DNA of 60,124 bases. Source: Pseudobdellovibrionaceae bacterium (GTDB lineage: Bacteria; Bdellovibrionota; Bdellovibrionia; Bdellovibrionales; Bdellovibrionaceae). The notes under the pieces were generated by a model. That model saw only the letters and a list, made by a program, of their open reading frames with translations. It searched no databases and had not been told where the DNA came from. Position 1 is the first letter of the stretch; the number at the start of each line of letters is the position of its first letter. Position numbers and translations under genes: made by a program. Shown one piece after another: positions 52,223-60,124 of the stretch. The DNA is taken from assembly GCA_021731025.1 (NCBI GenBank), contig JAKFYD010000028.1, positions 1 to 60,124 of the forward strand, given 5' to 3'.

Positions 52223-53452
52223 TTAGCTATTGGTTAAAAACAAAACTTCTGCTTTTTTAATTTGATAATTTTTCCGACGTTCAACAGATTCGCGTTGAAA
52301 ACTTAAATATTTTTGTAAAGCTCCAAGAGCATCGATCGAGTTTTTGACGCCTCGGTTGTATTCATCCATGGTCCGGTTTAAATATCTTTTTCCTTGTTCG
52401 GCTCTTTCTTCACTAAAATGAATCAGTTCATGTTCATGTTTTAACTCTTCTTGAGTTACTTTAATTTCAGTCTCTAAAGATATGGACTTTTGTTCCGCTT
52501 GCTTTTGGGCGCCTTGAGCTTCAAGAGCTAAAGCAAAACTGTCAGAGACCTTCATAAAATCAAATTCGATAATAAGCCTAGCTCCAACATACTTATCGAT
52601 ACGATCTTTTTCTGTTAAGTAGTCACGGTCACGAGTCGTAAAAAGTTGGTACCCGCCATAGAGATCCACGGAAGGCAACCACCAGCGACTGGATTGTTTG
52701 TATTGATTCCTCAGAGATTCTTCATTCGACTTGAAGAAAATAAATTCGGGATTACTTTCGGAACTGATTTTCTTAGCGAGTAATACCTCATCGTGGACAT
52801 GTTCGACCAATTCAGGAGTTTTGAATGAAGTTCCTTCATCCACTCCAAGAATTGCTGCTAAGCTCATTTGCAAAAGTACAAGTTCATGGGTAATGCTTTC
52901 AATTTCTTCATCAAGTTGTCCTTTATGAATCTGAAAATCAAGGCGATCTGTTTCCGTCCCTAGTCCTCGATGAATACGTCGATTCGCTAAAGCGAGAGTC
53001 TTTTCATTCTGTCCTAAAGCTCCGCTTAAAATTTTCAAGAGCTCACGACTAGAAACAATTTCCCAGTATAACTTCCTTGCAGATTTAAGCTCGCTGTTAA
53101 AAACACCTTGAGCATTAGCTGTGGCGGACCTCGATTGACTGAGGCGAATTTGCTCTTCGAGAGAATCCCTTCCGCCTCGAAATAAATTTATATTTGCTTC
53201 GATGCCCCCGTAGGGCTGGGTTTGCTCCGTATAAACTCCAGTTTGAAAGCTCTCTCGTCCTCCAAAAGCTTTCACCGAAGGTAAATAGGATCGAAAAAGG
53301 TGGCCCGTTTTGCTTTGGGCTGCATCCTTCATTAAGGATGCTCCCGAAACATTTCTATTCTTTTCTTGAACAAGTTTTGGAATATCATCAGCTGTCAACT
53401 TCATTTCCGCTGCAAAACTGATTTTAAAAAATATCAAAAAAAATAAACTCAT
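52223..53452 (-). CDS. TolC/CusC-like outer-membrane efflux channel
   Basis: A 409-aa OEP-family protein with a signal peptide (MSLFFLIFFKISFAAEM). Two repeated halves of long helices and strands are typical of TolC: RSYLPSVKAFGGRESFQTG and EANINLFRGGRDSLEEQIRLSQSRSATANA in the first half, and SRWWLPSVDLYGGYQLF and ARLIIEFDFMKVSDSFALALEA in the second, ending with RTMDEYNRGVKNSIDALGALQKYLSFQRESVERR. It provides the outer-membrane exit for the RND pump, 21 bases after the small periplasmic protein gene. Confidence 0.88.
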   Translation of the reverse strand: MSLFFLIFFKISFAAEMKLTADDIPKLVQEKNRNVSGASLMKDAAQSKTGHLFRSYLPSVKAFGGRESFQTGVYTEQTQPYGGIEANINLFRGGRDSLEEQIRLSQSRSATANAQGVFNSELKSARKLYWEIVSSRELLKILSGALGQNEKTLALANRRIHRGLGTETDRLDFQIHKGQLDEEIESITHELVLLQMSLAAILGVDEGTSFKTPELVEHVHDEVLLAKKISSESNPEFIFFKSNEESLRNQYKQSSRWWLPSVDLYGGYQLFTTRDRDYLTEKDRIDKYVGARLIIEFDFMKVSDSFALALEAQGAQKQAEQKSISLETEIKVTQEELKHEHELIHFSEERAEQGKRYLNRTMDEYNRGVKNSIDALGALQKYLSFQRESVERRKNYQIKKAEVLFLTNS

Positions 53453-53473
53453 AAGGCCACCCTTGGTGAAATG

Positions 53474-53920
53474 CTAGTCCAAGTTATCAAAAGCTGATAA
53501 AAGTTCTTTATCTCCCTCTTTAACAACCACATCAATATTGAAGGGCTTTGAAGGCGATTTGGGAACTTTAGCCGTAAACGCACCGTCAGCTTGACTTAAA
53601 GCAAATTCATTTTTTGTCCACTTTTTATTCTTTTTAAATTCTAAATATCCTTTGGCCGATTTTTCGAGCTTGCTCAAATCAAGAGGTTTCATGTCTTTAT
53701 CATAGAAATAAACTCTAACAGTTCCATCTTCTGATCGAACGAGTTCTGCTTTATAAAGCAAATTAGCCTTAGCGCCTTTTGATGCTTCGTTAGCACTGAT
53801 CACAGGCGATACAATTCCACCCTGTTTTCCGCTATCGCTTAATTTTGGTCCATGCCCTTCATCGTGGGCGTAAGAACTGAAGCTCAGTAGTAGAGCACTG
53901 GCTAATATTAATGATTTCAT
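53474..53920 (-). CDS. Small periplasmic protein of the RND efflux operon
   Basis: A 148-aa protein with a signal peptide (MKSLILASALLLSFSSYA), then a His-containing start (HDEGHGPKLSDSGKQGG) that could bind metal. The beta-rich domain reads KANLLYKAELVRSEDGTVRVYFYDKDMKPLDLSKLEKSAKGYLEF, then FNIDVVVKEGDKELLSAFDNLD. It occupies the operon slot where a CusB/CzcB membrane-fusion protein would be expected but lacks that protein's size and helical hairpin. Four-base overlap with the pump gene (ATGA) shows coupling. It may be a metallochaperone (inference). Confidence 0.8.
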   Translation of the reverse strand: MKSLILASALLLSFSSYAHDEGHGPKLSDSGKQGGIVSPVISANEASKGAKANLLYKAELVRSEDGTVRVYFYDKDMKPLDLSKLEKSAKGYLEFKKNKKWTKNEFALSQADGAFTAKVPKSPSKPFNIDVVVKEGDKELLSAFDNLD

Positions 53921-56900
53921 AGTACGTCTTCTCCTTGTTGTTTTGTTGTTTGATCTTCTTTAATAATTTTATCGATCGATTTTTTACCAAATTTATAAAA
54001 CACGGCCGGTGTGACAATGATATCCAACAAAGTTGAAGAAAAAAGCCCGCCAACAATGACCACCGCAACAGGATAAAGAATTTCTTTTCCTGGTTGCCCT
54101 TTGGAAAGTAATAGCGGGAAAAGAGCTAAGGCAGCTGAAAATGCTGTCATTAAAACGGGTACCAAACGCTCCAAAGATCCACGAATGATCATTTCTTTAC
54201 TGAAATGTTCGCCTTCTTCTTTTATCAAATGAATATAATGACTGATCATCATAATTCCATTCCGAGAAGCGATTCCGCACAAAGTAATAAAGGCAATTAA
54301 CGTGGCTACCGATAATTCGCGTTCGGTTAAAAAGATAGCTACGATACTTCCAATTAATGCCAGAGGGACATTCAACATGACCTGCAAACTCAACATCATT
54401 GATTTGAAATGCACGTAAAGAACAAAGAAAATTCCTAGAAGTGAAAGAATACCTAAGAACAAAAGCAAACGAGAAGCCTGTTGTTGGCTTTCAAATTGTC
54501 CACCATAGGTGATGAAATACCCAGAAGGCAGCTTTACGTTTTGTGAAATTTTGGATTTTATCTCATTGATAAGACTTCCTAGGTCCCTGTCATGAGAGTT
54601 TGCAGAAATAACAATACGCCTTTGCATGTCTTCACGATTGACCATATTTGGTCCAGTTCCTTTATAAACTTCAGCGACGTCACCCACTGTAATAAGTTGT
54701 CCAGTTGGTAAGGTTTTAACGAGCGTAGAGCTGATATTTTCTGGAGTAGACCTTGATTGATCATCTAAACGCATAAAAATGGAATATATTTTTTGTTTCT
54801 CTAAAACTGATCCCACTTCCACACCATTCAGCGCCATTTCTAAATCACCAGCGAGAGTCCCCGGACGTATCCCATACTTTGCCGTTTCTTCACGATTCAT
54901 AGCGATTTTTAATTGTGGAATTAACACTAATGGCTCTACTTGCAAATCCACGATGCCTTCAACGTCTTTCAAAATATTTTCAACTTGAGCACCCAGACGT
55001 CGAAGCTCTGATAGCTCGGAACCAAAAACCTTGATTGCAATTTGTGCTCTGACACCCGAAAGCAAATGATCAAGTCGATGACTGATAGGTTGACCAATGT
55101 TTACGTAAACATCGCCGACTTTTTCGATTTTTTCCCGTATTTCCTGCAGAACAATATCTTTTGATCTTCCGTTTTCTTTAAAATCGACATCGATTTCACT
55201 CCAATGAACACCTTCCGCATGCTCATCCATTTCAGCCCGACCTGTTCGACGGATCGTAGATTTAACTTCAGGGACAGAAAGCATAGCTTCTTCTATTTTT
55301 TTTCCTAGCTCATCGGAACTGCTCAGAGCGATTCCCGGTGCTGCTGCGACTCCAATGGTTGCCGTTCCTTCATTAAAAGGTGGTAAAAAATTTCTTCCCA
55401 TCAGAGGTAATAATGACAAGGCCAGTGCCAGCGCAATCCCGCAACCAATCAAGACTGCTTTTGGACGGTCAATTGTTTTTAAAATCAATTTTCGATCTAA
55501 CTCTTTTAAAAACCGTACAAACTTACCATCCTCTTTATGTTCGATAATCTTTGCATCAGACAATAAGTAAGAACATAACACCGGCGTAACAGTGAGCGAA
55601 ATAAAGAGCGAGGCTGTCAGAGAAATGATATAGGCTACGCCCAATGGTGAAAAAAGTTTTCCTTCAATACCACCCAAGGCAAACAAGGGAATAAAAACCA
55701 AAATCACAATTATGGTTGAAATAACAATAGAATTTCGGACTTCAGACGAAGCTTCATAAATGACTTTCAGAGGATTTCGAGGATGAGAGCTAGCGCGATT
55801 TTCCCGCAGTCGACGAAAAACGTTTTCAACATCAACAATGGCATCATCAACAAGTTCACCGATAGCAACAGCCAACCCACCTAAGGTCATTGTGTTAATA
55901 CTCAAACCAAATATTTTAAAAATAATTGCAGTAACTAATAAGGACAGTGGAATAGTTACCAATGTGATTGCTGTCGTGCGAACATTCAGCAAAAAGATAA
56001 ACAGAACGATGGCGACCATAATAGCCCCATCACGAAGCGCTTCCTCAACATTTGAAATTGAAGCGGTAATAAATCGCGACTGCTTAAACAAATCAGACTC
56101 AATTTTCACACCTTGAGGCAAGGTCTTCTCAAGATCTTTTAACATAGTATCGATTTTTTTTGTGAGTTCTATAGTACTGGCGCCCGGCTGCTTTTGAATC
56201 GTCATGACAACCGAATGCTTTCCATTAATGCTAGCTTCACCGCGTCTGGTTCTTGGCCCAAGCTTCACTTCAGCAATTTCTTTAAGAAGAACTGGCCTTC
56301 CTAAATGCATTCCAACCGAGGAATTTTGAATCTCTTCGATGCTTTCGACTCGACCCAAAGGCCGAATTAAATATTCTTTCTCATCAAGATCAATAAAACC
56401 ACCCGTCGTGTTTTCACTGATTTCCGAGAGCGCATGTTTTAAATCTTCAAGAGAAATTCCACGCTGTTGAAGTTTGTCACTGGAAACTAAAATATGAAAT
56501 TGCTTAACCTGACCGCCCATTACAACAACTTGGCTAATTCCCGAAATGGTCATAAGCCGTGGACGAAGCGACCAATCCGCAATAGTCCTTAAATCCATAG
56601 GGTGAACAGATTCATCAGGACTGGTCAGACCCACAAATTGAATCTCTCCCATGATTGAACTCACTGGGCCCATTGTGGGAGTTATTTTTTCAGGCAATCT
56701 TTCTTTCACCAATTGCAAACGTTCGGATACGAACTGACGATTTCTAAAAATATCTGTGCCCCAATCAAACTCGACAAAGATAATAGAAATACCTATGCCG
56801 CTCGAGGATCTGACCCGGATTACCCCTGGTGTACCGTTCAGAACAGATTCAATGGGAAGTGTAACAAGAGTTTCTACTTCTTCAGGGGCTAAACCATGAG

Positions 56901-57057
56901 CCTCCGTTAGAATAGTTACAGTTGGACGGTTAAGATCTGGAAATACATCCACAGGCAAATGAATTGTAATCCAAAAGCCATAAATCATAAGACCAATGGC
57001 AATGAGCAAAACAGTTAACCTGTTTTTTAAAGAGACTCTAATGATGTAATTAAGCAT
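53917..57057 (-). CDS. CusA/CzcA-type heavy-metal RND efflux pump
   Basis: A 1046-aa inner-membrane proton antiporter. Twelve hydrophobic segments sit in the RND layout (one at the N-terminus, a large periplasmic loop, six, a second loop, five). The proton-relay motif GELVDDAIVDVENVFRRLREN is near residue 404. Other signatures are PVDVFPDLNRPTVTILTEAHGLAPEEVETLVTLPIES and GRNFLPPFNEGTATIG. Substrates are probably cations such as Cu, Ag, Zn, Co or Cd, given the His-rich gene upstream. The usual partner membrane-fusion protein is not in the operon. The downstream gene overlaps by four bases. Confidence 0.93.
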   Translation of the reverse strand: MLNYIIRVSLKNRLTVLLIAIGLMIYGFWITIHLPVDVFPDLNRPTVTILTEAHGLAPEEVETLVTLPIESVLNGTPGVIRVRSSSGIGISIIFVEFDWGTDIFRNRQFVSERLQLVKERLPEKITPTMGPVSSIMGEIQFVGLTSPDESVHPMDLRTIADWSLRPRLMTISGISQVVVMGGQVKQFHILVSSDKLQQRGISLEDLKHALSEISENTTGGFIDLDEKEYLIRPLGRVESIEEIQNSSVGMHLGRPVLLKEIAEVKLGPRTRRGEASINGKHSVVMTIQKQPGASTIELTKKIDTMLKDLEKTLPQGVKIESDLFKQSRFITASISNVEEALRDGAIMVAIVLFIFLLNVRTTAITLVTIPLSLLVTAIIFKIFGLSINTMTLGGLAVAIGELVDDAIVDVENVFRRLRENRASSHPRNPLKVIYEASSEVRNSIVISTIIVILVFIPLFALGGIEGKLFSPLGVAYIISLTASLFISLTVTPVLCSYLLSDAKIIEHKEDGKFVRFLKELDRKLILKTIDRPKAVLIGCGIALALALSLLPLMGRNFLPPFNEGTATIGVAAAPGIALSSSDELGKKIEEAMLSVPEVKSTIRRTGRAEMDEHAEGVHWSEIDVDFKENGRSKDIVLQEIREKIEKVGDVYVNIGQPISHRLDHLLSGVRAQIAIKVFGSELSELRRLGAQVENILKDVEGIVDLQVEPLVLIPQLKIAMNREETAKYGIRPGTLAGDLEMALNGVEVGSVLEKQKIYSIFMRLDDQSRSTPENISSTLVKTLPTGQLITVGDVAEVYKGTGPNMVNREDMQRRIVISANSHDRDLGSLINEIKSKISQNVKLPSGYFITYGGQFESQQQASRLLLFLGILSLLGIFFVLYVHFKSMMLSLQVMLNVPLALIGSIVAIFLTERELSVATLIAFITLCGIASRNGIMMISHYIHLIKEEGEHFSKEMIIRGSLERLVPVLMTAFSAALALFPLLLSKGQPGKEILYPVAVVIVGGLFSSTLLDIIVTPAVFYKFGKKSIDKIIKEDQTTKQQGEDVL

Positions 57058-57116
57058 AAACTGCTCCGCCGAACGTGAGTTGAATCATTACTTGGAATAC
57101 TGTTGTCTAAAAAGAC

Positions 57117-57548
57117 TTAAGCGATGGGCGGTCGAAATATTGATGAAATAAAAATACTAGCATATGCTAATTGCTGAAAATAACTAATCACCTTCGCAAT
57201 TACCGGTCGATAGAATACTGGATTTGCTTCACAAGCAACCAATGCAGTGAACCCAGTAGCAATGCTATAACAATGAGATTTATCGTGAGTGTGTTCTGGC
57301 TGATCTGGAGCATGTCTGTGAGTGTAAGAAACTGATTCATGAACCTTATCGTGATCATGTTCATGACTATTAGAATCATGATGGTGTAATTCTTCAGAGT
57401 CCTCATCTTGCTGATGAGAAGTCCTCAACTCTGCATGATCGTGATCGGTAACGGACTGAAACTGAGTACTTACGAAAGAAAAGGAAGCAAATGCAAAAAA
57501 TATCGCTCCGAATAAAAAAATATATATTCGCTTCAGCACTGAGTTCAT
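57117..57548 (-). CDS. His-rich membrane or secreted protein at the head of the pump operon
   Basis: A 143-aa protein. An N-terminal hydrophobic segment (IYIFLFGAIFFAFASFSFV) is followed by a His/Asp/Glu-rich stretch (residues about 36-95, with clusters such as HDHAEL, LHHHDSNSHEHDHD and HAPDQPEHTHD), then a second hydrophobic C-terminal region ending SIFRPPIA. Small proteins of this kind often lead CzcA/CusA operons and are thought to sense or buffer metal. It precedes the pump gene by 59 bases. His-rich composition points to Zn, Ni, Co or Cu rather than a specific ion. Confidence 0.8.
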   Translation of the reverse strand: MNSVLKRIYIFLFGAIFFAFASFSFVSTQFQSVTDHDHAELRTSHQQDEDSEELHHHDSNSHEHDHDKVHESVSYTHRHAPDQPEHTHDKSHCYSIATGFTALVACEANPVFYRPVIAKVISYFQQLAYASIFISSIFRPPIA

Positions 57549-57578
57549 TCCTAATGAGTAATGGATATTTTTATCGAG

Positions 57579-57598
57579 TTCAACTATTAAATATTGAA
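57579..57598. promoter_or_regulatory. Imperfect dyad upstream of the efflux operon
   Basis: TTCAACTATTAAATATTGAA shows TTCAA and TTGAA ends in inverted orientation, with matching TTAA at the centre, about 35 bases before the His-rich gene. Its left half TTCAACTA equals a half-site of the MarR operator at 48716. It is a candidate metal-regulator or MarR site. This is inference. Confidence 0.3.
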
Positions 57599-57614
57599 TC
57601 TGTAACTACAACGG

Positions 57615-57677
57615 TCACTCGTAGAGATTACTCATGCACATTTCCATAGCCATTATGAACATCATCGTCATGAACAT
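57615..57677 (-). other. Short Met-rich open frame upstream of the efflux operon
   Basis: A 20-codon frame MFMTMMFIMAMEMCMSNLYE carries eight methionines. The same DNA in another frame reads as a His/Asp-rich stretch (VHDDDVHNGYGNVHE) continuing past the stop of the gene at 57694. The ATG/CAT word repetition makes either reading possible by chance, and no ribosome-binding site is evident. It is noted because Met- and His-rich peptides bind copper and it lies in the leader of a metal pump operon. Confidence 0.2.
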
Positions 57678-57693
57678 TAAGGGCTGTATTTAT

Positions 57694-58149
57694 TTATCGG
57701 GCAAGAGCTTGTTGAGGAAGAGGAGTTCGAGTGAGCTTAACCCAGCCATAGTAAGATTCTGTCGGAGAAACGGCAACCTGACTGCTGCCTAATTTGATTT
57801 CGTTAAGTTCCTCAAGTGAATTTACATTGGTTGAATAGGACCCCAAACCAGATCCATCTTGAGGGTTCTTTAAGAAAACTCTGCAAATGTAACCTTTGCC
57901 GTTGGAGTTTTCGCGCACAACAAGAATAAGCTGAAAATGAAATGGCTTACTTAATTCGTTGGCGATAAACAATTTCTGGTAGGGTTCGTCGCTCAGTTGA
58001 ATTCCTTCTGCGGCGTAAGAGGTTCTGCCGCAATTCTCTATACCATCTTGGCGAACGCAGGACTGAGTTCCAACTTCGAGAGTGAATTGGGGAAGAGCAA
58101 ATACATTTGAAGAAAGAAAGAGAGCAAAGAAAAGAATGAAAGCTTTCAT
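57694..58149 (-). CDS. Small secreted protein
   Basis: A 151-aa protein with a signal peptide (MKAFILFFALFLSSNVFA). Paired cysteines in the first mature segment (SCVRQDGIENCGRTSY) and another in YICRVFLK suggest a small disulfide-bonded beta domain. No known family was recognised. It lies 13 bases downstream of the hydrolase gene on the same strand and is probably co-transcribed with it. Confidence 0.7.
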   Translation of the reverse strand: MKAFILFFALFLSSNVFALPQFTLEVGTQSCVRQDGIENCGRTSYAAEGIQLSDEPYQKLFIANELSKPFHFQLILVVRENSNGKGYICRVFLKNPQDGSGLGSYSTNVNSLEELNEIKLGSSQVAVSPTESYYGWVKLTRTPLPQQALAR

Positions 58150-58162
58150 ATAAATATTCTTT

Positions 58163-59044
58163 CTAATGGGCGGCGACCCACTTTATAATGACATTATACC
58201 GATTTTGATCCAAAGCATGTCCACCTGAAAATCTAAAGTGTTTAACTTCTTTAAAATCTTTTAAAATCAGGTCAGCGTTTTGAGAGTATTTGTCTTGCTC
58301 TGCGGAAACAATCATAAGATCGCGTGGAAGGATTGCTTGAACTAAATCTTTGATTTCAAAATTTTCTATAAATCCAGGAATAACAAGCCCCATCTCGAGG
58401 CTCGTGTGTTTTTCTATTTTATTTTTATAGGAACAAAGAGCACCGCTCGAACAAGCAAATTTAATTCTTTCGTCGGTCGCGGCTTGAAATAAAGTCGTAT
58501 TCCCACCCAGCGAATGTCCCATAACTCCGATCCGACCTTGATGAACCAGTTGGTGATGAAATAAAATCGAAAGACCCCGAGCGGCATCATCCAATACTTT
58601 GCGCATCAAGGTGTCACCCTTAATCAGTCGATAGGTCATCTCATTAAATTGCTGAAGAAAATCCTTGTCACCTTGATCAGGCTCTATGCCCTTCTTATTG
58701 CGACGACGGTCCTCAAAGCAAATTTGATCTGGAGCCAGAACAACAAAGCCCCGTTGCGCCAGTTGGGGCCCAAAAGCCTGAAGAGGGTTTCCCGCAATTC
58801 CAGCAACTTCACTTTTGCCTAAAAATTGTTCCCCGTTATGTTGATGATGAATGAGCACAGCCGGCGCCGAAGCCAAACTTGAATTCGTAGGCTCAAACAA
58901 AAACGCCTTTATGAGATCATCTTCCGAACCAGAATATTCAATAAGACTTCTAGTATACCCATCGAATGATTTAGTTTCGATTCGTGCGAATTGATGAGGC
59001 CTGCGATCAACAGAAAGTTTCAAAAATTGAGCTAAGGAATTCAT
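58163..59044 (-). CDS. Alpha/beta hydrolase (dienelactone hydrolase-like)
   Basis: A 293-aa cytoplasmic hydrolase. Core strands (APAVLIHHQHNGEQFLG, RGFVVLAPDQICFEDRR) lead to the nucleophile elbow GHSLGG (Ser about 177, in IGVMGHSLGGNTTLFQAA). The acid is probably in MIVSAEQDKYS and the catalytic His in RFSGGHALDQNRY. The layout resembles acetyl-xylan esterase/dienelactone hydrolase-type family members that carry an insertion between strand 4 and the nucleophile. The substrate is unknown. There is no signal peptide. Confidence 0.85.
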   Translation of the reverse strand: MNSLAQFLKLSVDRRPHQFARIETKSFDGYTRSLIEYSGSEDDLIKAFLFEPTNSSLASAPAVLIHHQHNGEQFLGKSEVAGIAGNPLQAFGPQLAQRGFVVLAPDQICFEDRRRNKKGIEPDQGDKDFLQQFNEMTYRLIKGDTLMRKVLDDAARGLSILFHHQLVHQGRIGVMGHSLGGNTTLFQAATDERIKFACSSGALCSYKNKIEKHTSLEMGLVIPGFIENFEIKDLVQAILPRDLMIVSAEQDKYSQNADLILKDFKEVKHFRFSGGHALDQNRYNVIIKWVAAH

Positions 59045-59134
59045 TAATTCAATTATCCGGAAAAGAACAACTTTGTCTAGGCGGAAGCAAACCGGCTTTG
59101 GTTGCAGAACTCTGTACAGTAATCTGAATTCAGT

Positions 59135-59189
59135 TTCAGTATTCTGTACATGAATTCAAGATTCTCGAATTCATGTACAGAATACTGAA
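59135..59189. repeat. 23-bp perfect inverted repeat
   Basis: The left arm (59135-59157) begins TTCAGTATTCTGTACATGAA, and the right arm (59167-59189) is its exact complement, separated by nine bases (AAGATTCTC). The arms could extrude a cruciform, form an RNA hairpin or bind a protein. There is no T-run, so it is not an ordinary terminator. Confidence 0.9.
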
Positions 59190-59340
59190 TACCGAACAGT
59201 ATCCAGGATACCGGGCCCAGCATCCTGGATACCGGGGATTGTACTTCGTTTTTTCGTTGAGTATTGGAGGTTTCACTACGAAACCATACAATATCAATTA
59301 CTTATAACAAATATTAGACCTTAAAAGCGAGCATTCTCCT

Positions 59341-59400
59341 CTATAGCGAACCATGCTTATTGGCCTCCTGATAATCATAAAAGCTGACCACTTTTTCCAT
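59341..59400 (-). pseudogene. Truncated gene start (19 codons)
   Basis: AAGGGA sits four bases before an ATG at 59400, and the frame reads MEKVVSFYDYQEANKHGSL before a stop at 59341. The peptide resembles the N-terminus of small proteins with an E-A-N-K motif that often accompany nucleotidyltransferase-type genes; that link is uncertain. The good ribosome-binding site, plausible N-terminus and early stop suggest a decayed gene. The TAATCCTG dyad at 59457-59476 is placed where its promoter/operator would be. Confidence 0.35.
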
Positions 59401-59578
59401 GATCCCTTGATTGATGAGAAAAGTCCCGGATTTCCAGATTTAAAACTAGGATTTTTTAATCCTGAGGTCAGGATTACTCTTATTTCGACGATTTGAATAA
59501 CAGTTACTATTAATTCTCAAACAGGGAGCATACTAGTGCTGATCTTACATACATATACTTGTCGGATAGTATTTAGTT

Positions 59579-60073
59579 TCATTTATGAACATCTGAAATT
59601 GACTCAATGAAAATCTTGTTATCAGGGAGTTTTTGTCTGATTTGACTACAAATTAATTCCGTTTCAGAAGAATTTTTTGGCCCTATTAGAGCCATTTTAG
59701 TTAGAATTCCAGTTTTGTAATGCAAATATCCCAATAGTTTAGTCGTAGAGTCTTTGCTATTGTAGGCATCAAATTTAGAATTTTTCATAAACCTAATGAA
59801 CACAATACTTTCAAAATTAATTAATCTAAGCTTTTTGTCCTTTGAGTAAAAAGCTATTCCGAGCGGCGTGATTTCAAAATACCAATAAACTAATTTAGAA
59901 ACTATGGAAGATATAAAGTAAATATTTCCTAACACCAAAAAAAATAAAAGTATAAAAAAAATAGATAAAATATTCGAATTGAGTTTCGATATTTCACCAA
60001 CTTTTGAATAATTTAAGTAAGCTAAAAAATAAATTATCAAAGCGAGAGCAACAGCAGCTAGATTAATTTTCAT
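59579..60073 (-). CDS. Unknown membrane protein
   Basis: A protein of about 164 aa. Two transmembrane segments lie at the N-terminus (INLAAVALALIIYFLAYLN and ILSIFFILLFFLVLGNIYFISSIV), then a cytoplasmic C-terminal domain (FEITPLGIAFYSKDKKLRLINFESIVFIRFM, then GYLHYKTGILTKMALIGPKNSSETELICSQI) resembling a small PH-like fold. That fold is inference. The ATG at 60073 is preferred; the frame stays open to a TTG at 60109, and the gene could begin further right. It is noticeably more AT-rich than its neighbours, which suggests acquisition or relaxed selection. Confidence 0.6.
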   Translation of the reverse strand: MKINLAAVALALIIYFLAYLNYSKVGEISKLNSNILSIFFILLFFLVLGNIYFISSIVSKLVYWYFEITPLGIAFYSKDKKLRLINFESIVFIRFMKNSKFDAYNSKDSTTKLLGYLHYKTGILTKMALIGPKNSSETELICSQIRQKLPDNKIFIESISDVHK

Positions 60074-60124
60074 TAAATAACCAAAGGAATAAATAACTCC
60101 TCTGGCCAACGTATTTATCTGTCT

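Larger units (their letters stand above)
59045..59578. other. 530-bp spacer with nested palindromes
   Basis: There is no intact gene here. The strongest structure is the 23-bp perfect inverted repeat listed separately (59135-59189). Next come GTATCCAGGAT-N12-ATCCTGGATAC (59199-59232), GGTTTC-actac-GAAACC (59269-59285, extended by TATTG/CAATA) and TAATCCTG-aggt-CAGGATTA (59457-59476). Self-complementary words such as CTGTACAG and CTGAATTCAG also occur at 59112-59133. A truncated gene start lies at 59341-59400. Confidence 0.7.

Noticed and set aside
59353-59496. 47-codon plus-strand frame starting MLIGLLIII
   Set aside because: No Shine-Dalgarno, runs across a palindrome and opposite a better minus-strand gene start.

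Overview
The window is chromosomal DNA from a Gram-negative bacterium, most likely a member of the Bdellovibrionota (Bdellovibrio-like). This placement is inference. It rests on LptD and many lipoproteins and signal peptides (outer membrane), large charged coiled-coil proteins, a very long soluble HAMP-array histidine kinase, PilZ and degenerate HD-GYP proteins, DUF5985 and DUF2914 membrane proteins, and dense, often overlapping gene packing. No rRNA, tRNA, IS element, prophage or CRISPR array was recognised.

Layout. (1) 1-9.5 kb: pyk (3' part outside the window) behind a 557-aa coiled-coil protein; a FecR-like/TPR secreted pair; argS; hup (HU); a ChaN-like protein; a VKOR-DsbA fusion. (2) 9.5-14.6 kb: a C-terminally membrane-anchored protein, a second coiled-coil protein overlapping a STAS protein tail to tail, and lptD. 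(3) 14.7-23.4 kb, all minus strand: a translation/export block reading prfC, ABC-2 ATPase and permease, ffh, rpsP, KH protein, terminator, rimM, trmD, a second SPOUT methyltransferase, rplS, rnhB, yraN. (4) 23.5-31.5 kb: trhO, a GC-rich structured intergenic element, a PuuD-like membrane protein, a small XRE regulator, a parvulin, a degenerate HD-GYP protein, two membrane/secreted proteins, msrB, a PilZ protein and rsmG. (5) 31.5-37 kb: a secreted subtilase with no propeptide behind an unknown secreted partner, and a lipoprotein with ten C-X12-C repeats and a Pro-Arg repeat tail encoded by perfect 57-bp DNA repeats. (6) 37.2-38.8 kb: an AbiE type IV toxin-antitoxin pair whose promoter sits between 31-base inverted operator arms. 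(7) 38.9-48.1 kb: a three-gene signalling operon (OmpR-type regulator, 1745-aa ten-unit HAMP-array hybrid kinase, second hybrid kinase) divergent from a winged-helix gene and two DUF5985 genes. (8) 48.1-49.9 kb: a YiiX-like peptidase, a MarR regulator with a 19-bp palindromic operator, DUF1304, and a coding remnant. (9) 49.9-57.7 kb: a heavy-metal RND efflux operon (His-rich protein, CusA/CzcA-type pump, small periplasmic protein, TolC-like channel, two lipoproteins) with no recognisable membrane-fusion protein. (10) 57.7-60.1 kb: a secreted protein, an alpha/beta hydrolase, a 530-bp spacer with nested palindromes and a truncated gene start, and an AT-rich membrane protein.

Best candidates for something new: the 24.55-24.68 kb structured element, the palindrome cluster at 59.1-59.5 kb, the C-X12-C lipoprotein, the pump operon with its unfamiliar accessory proteins, and the subtilase-partner pair.
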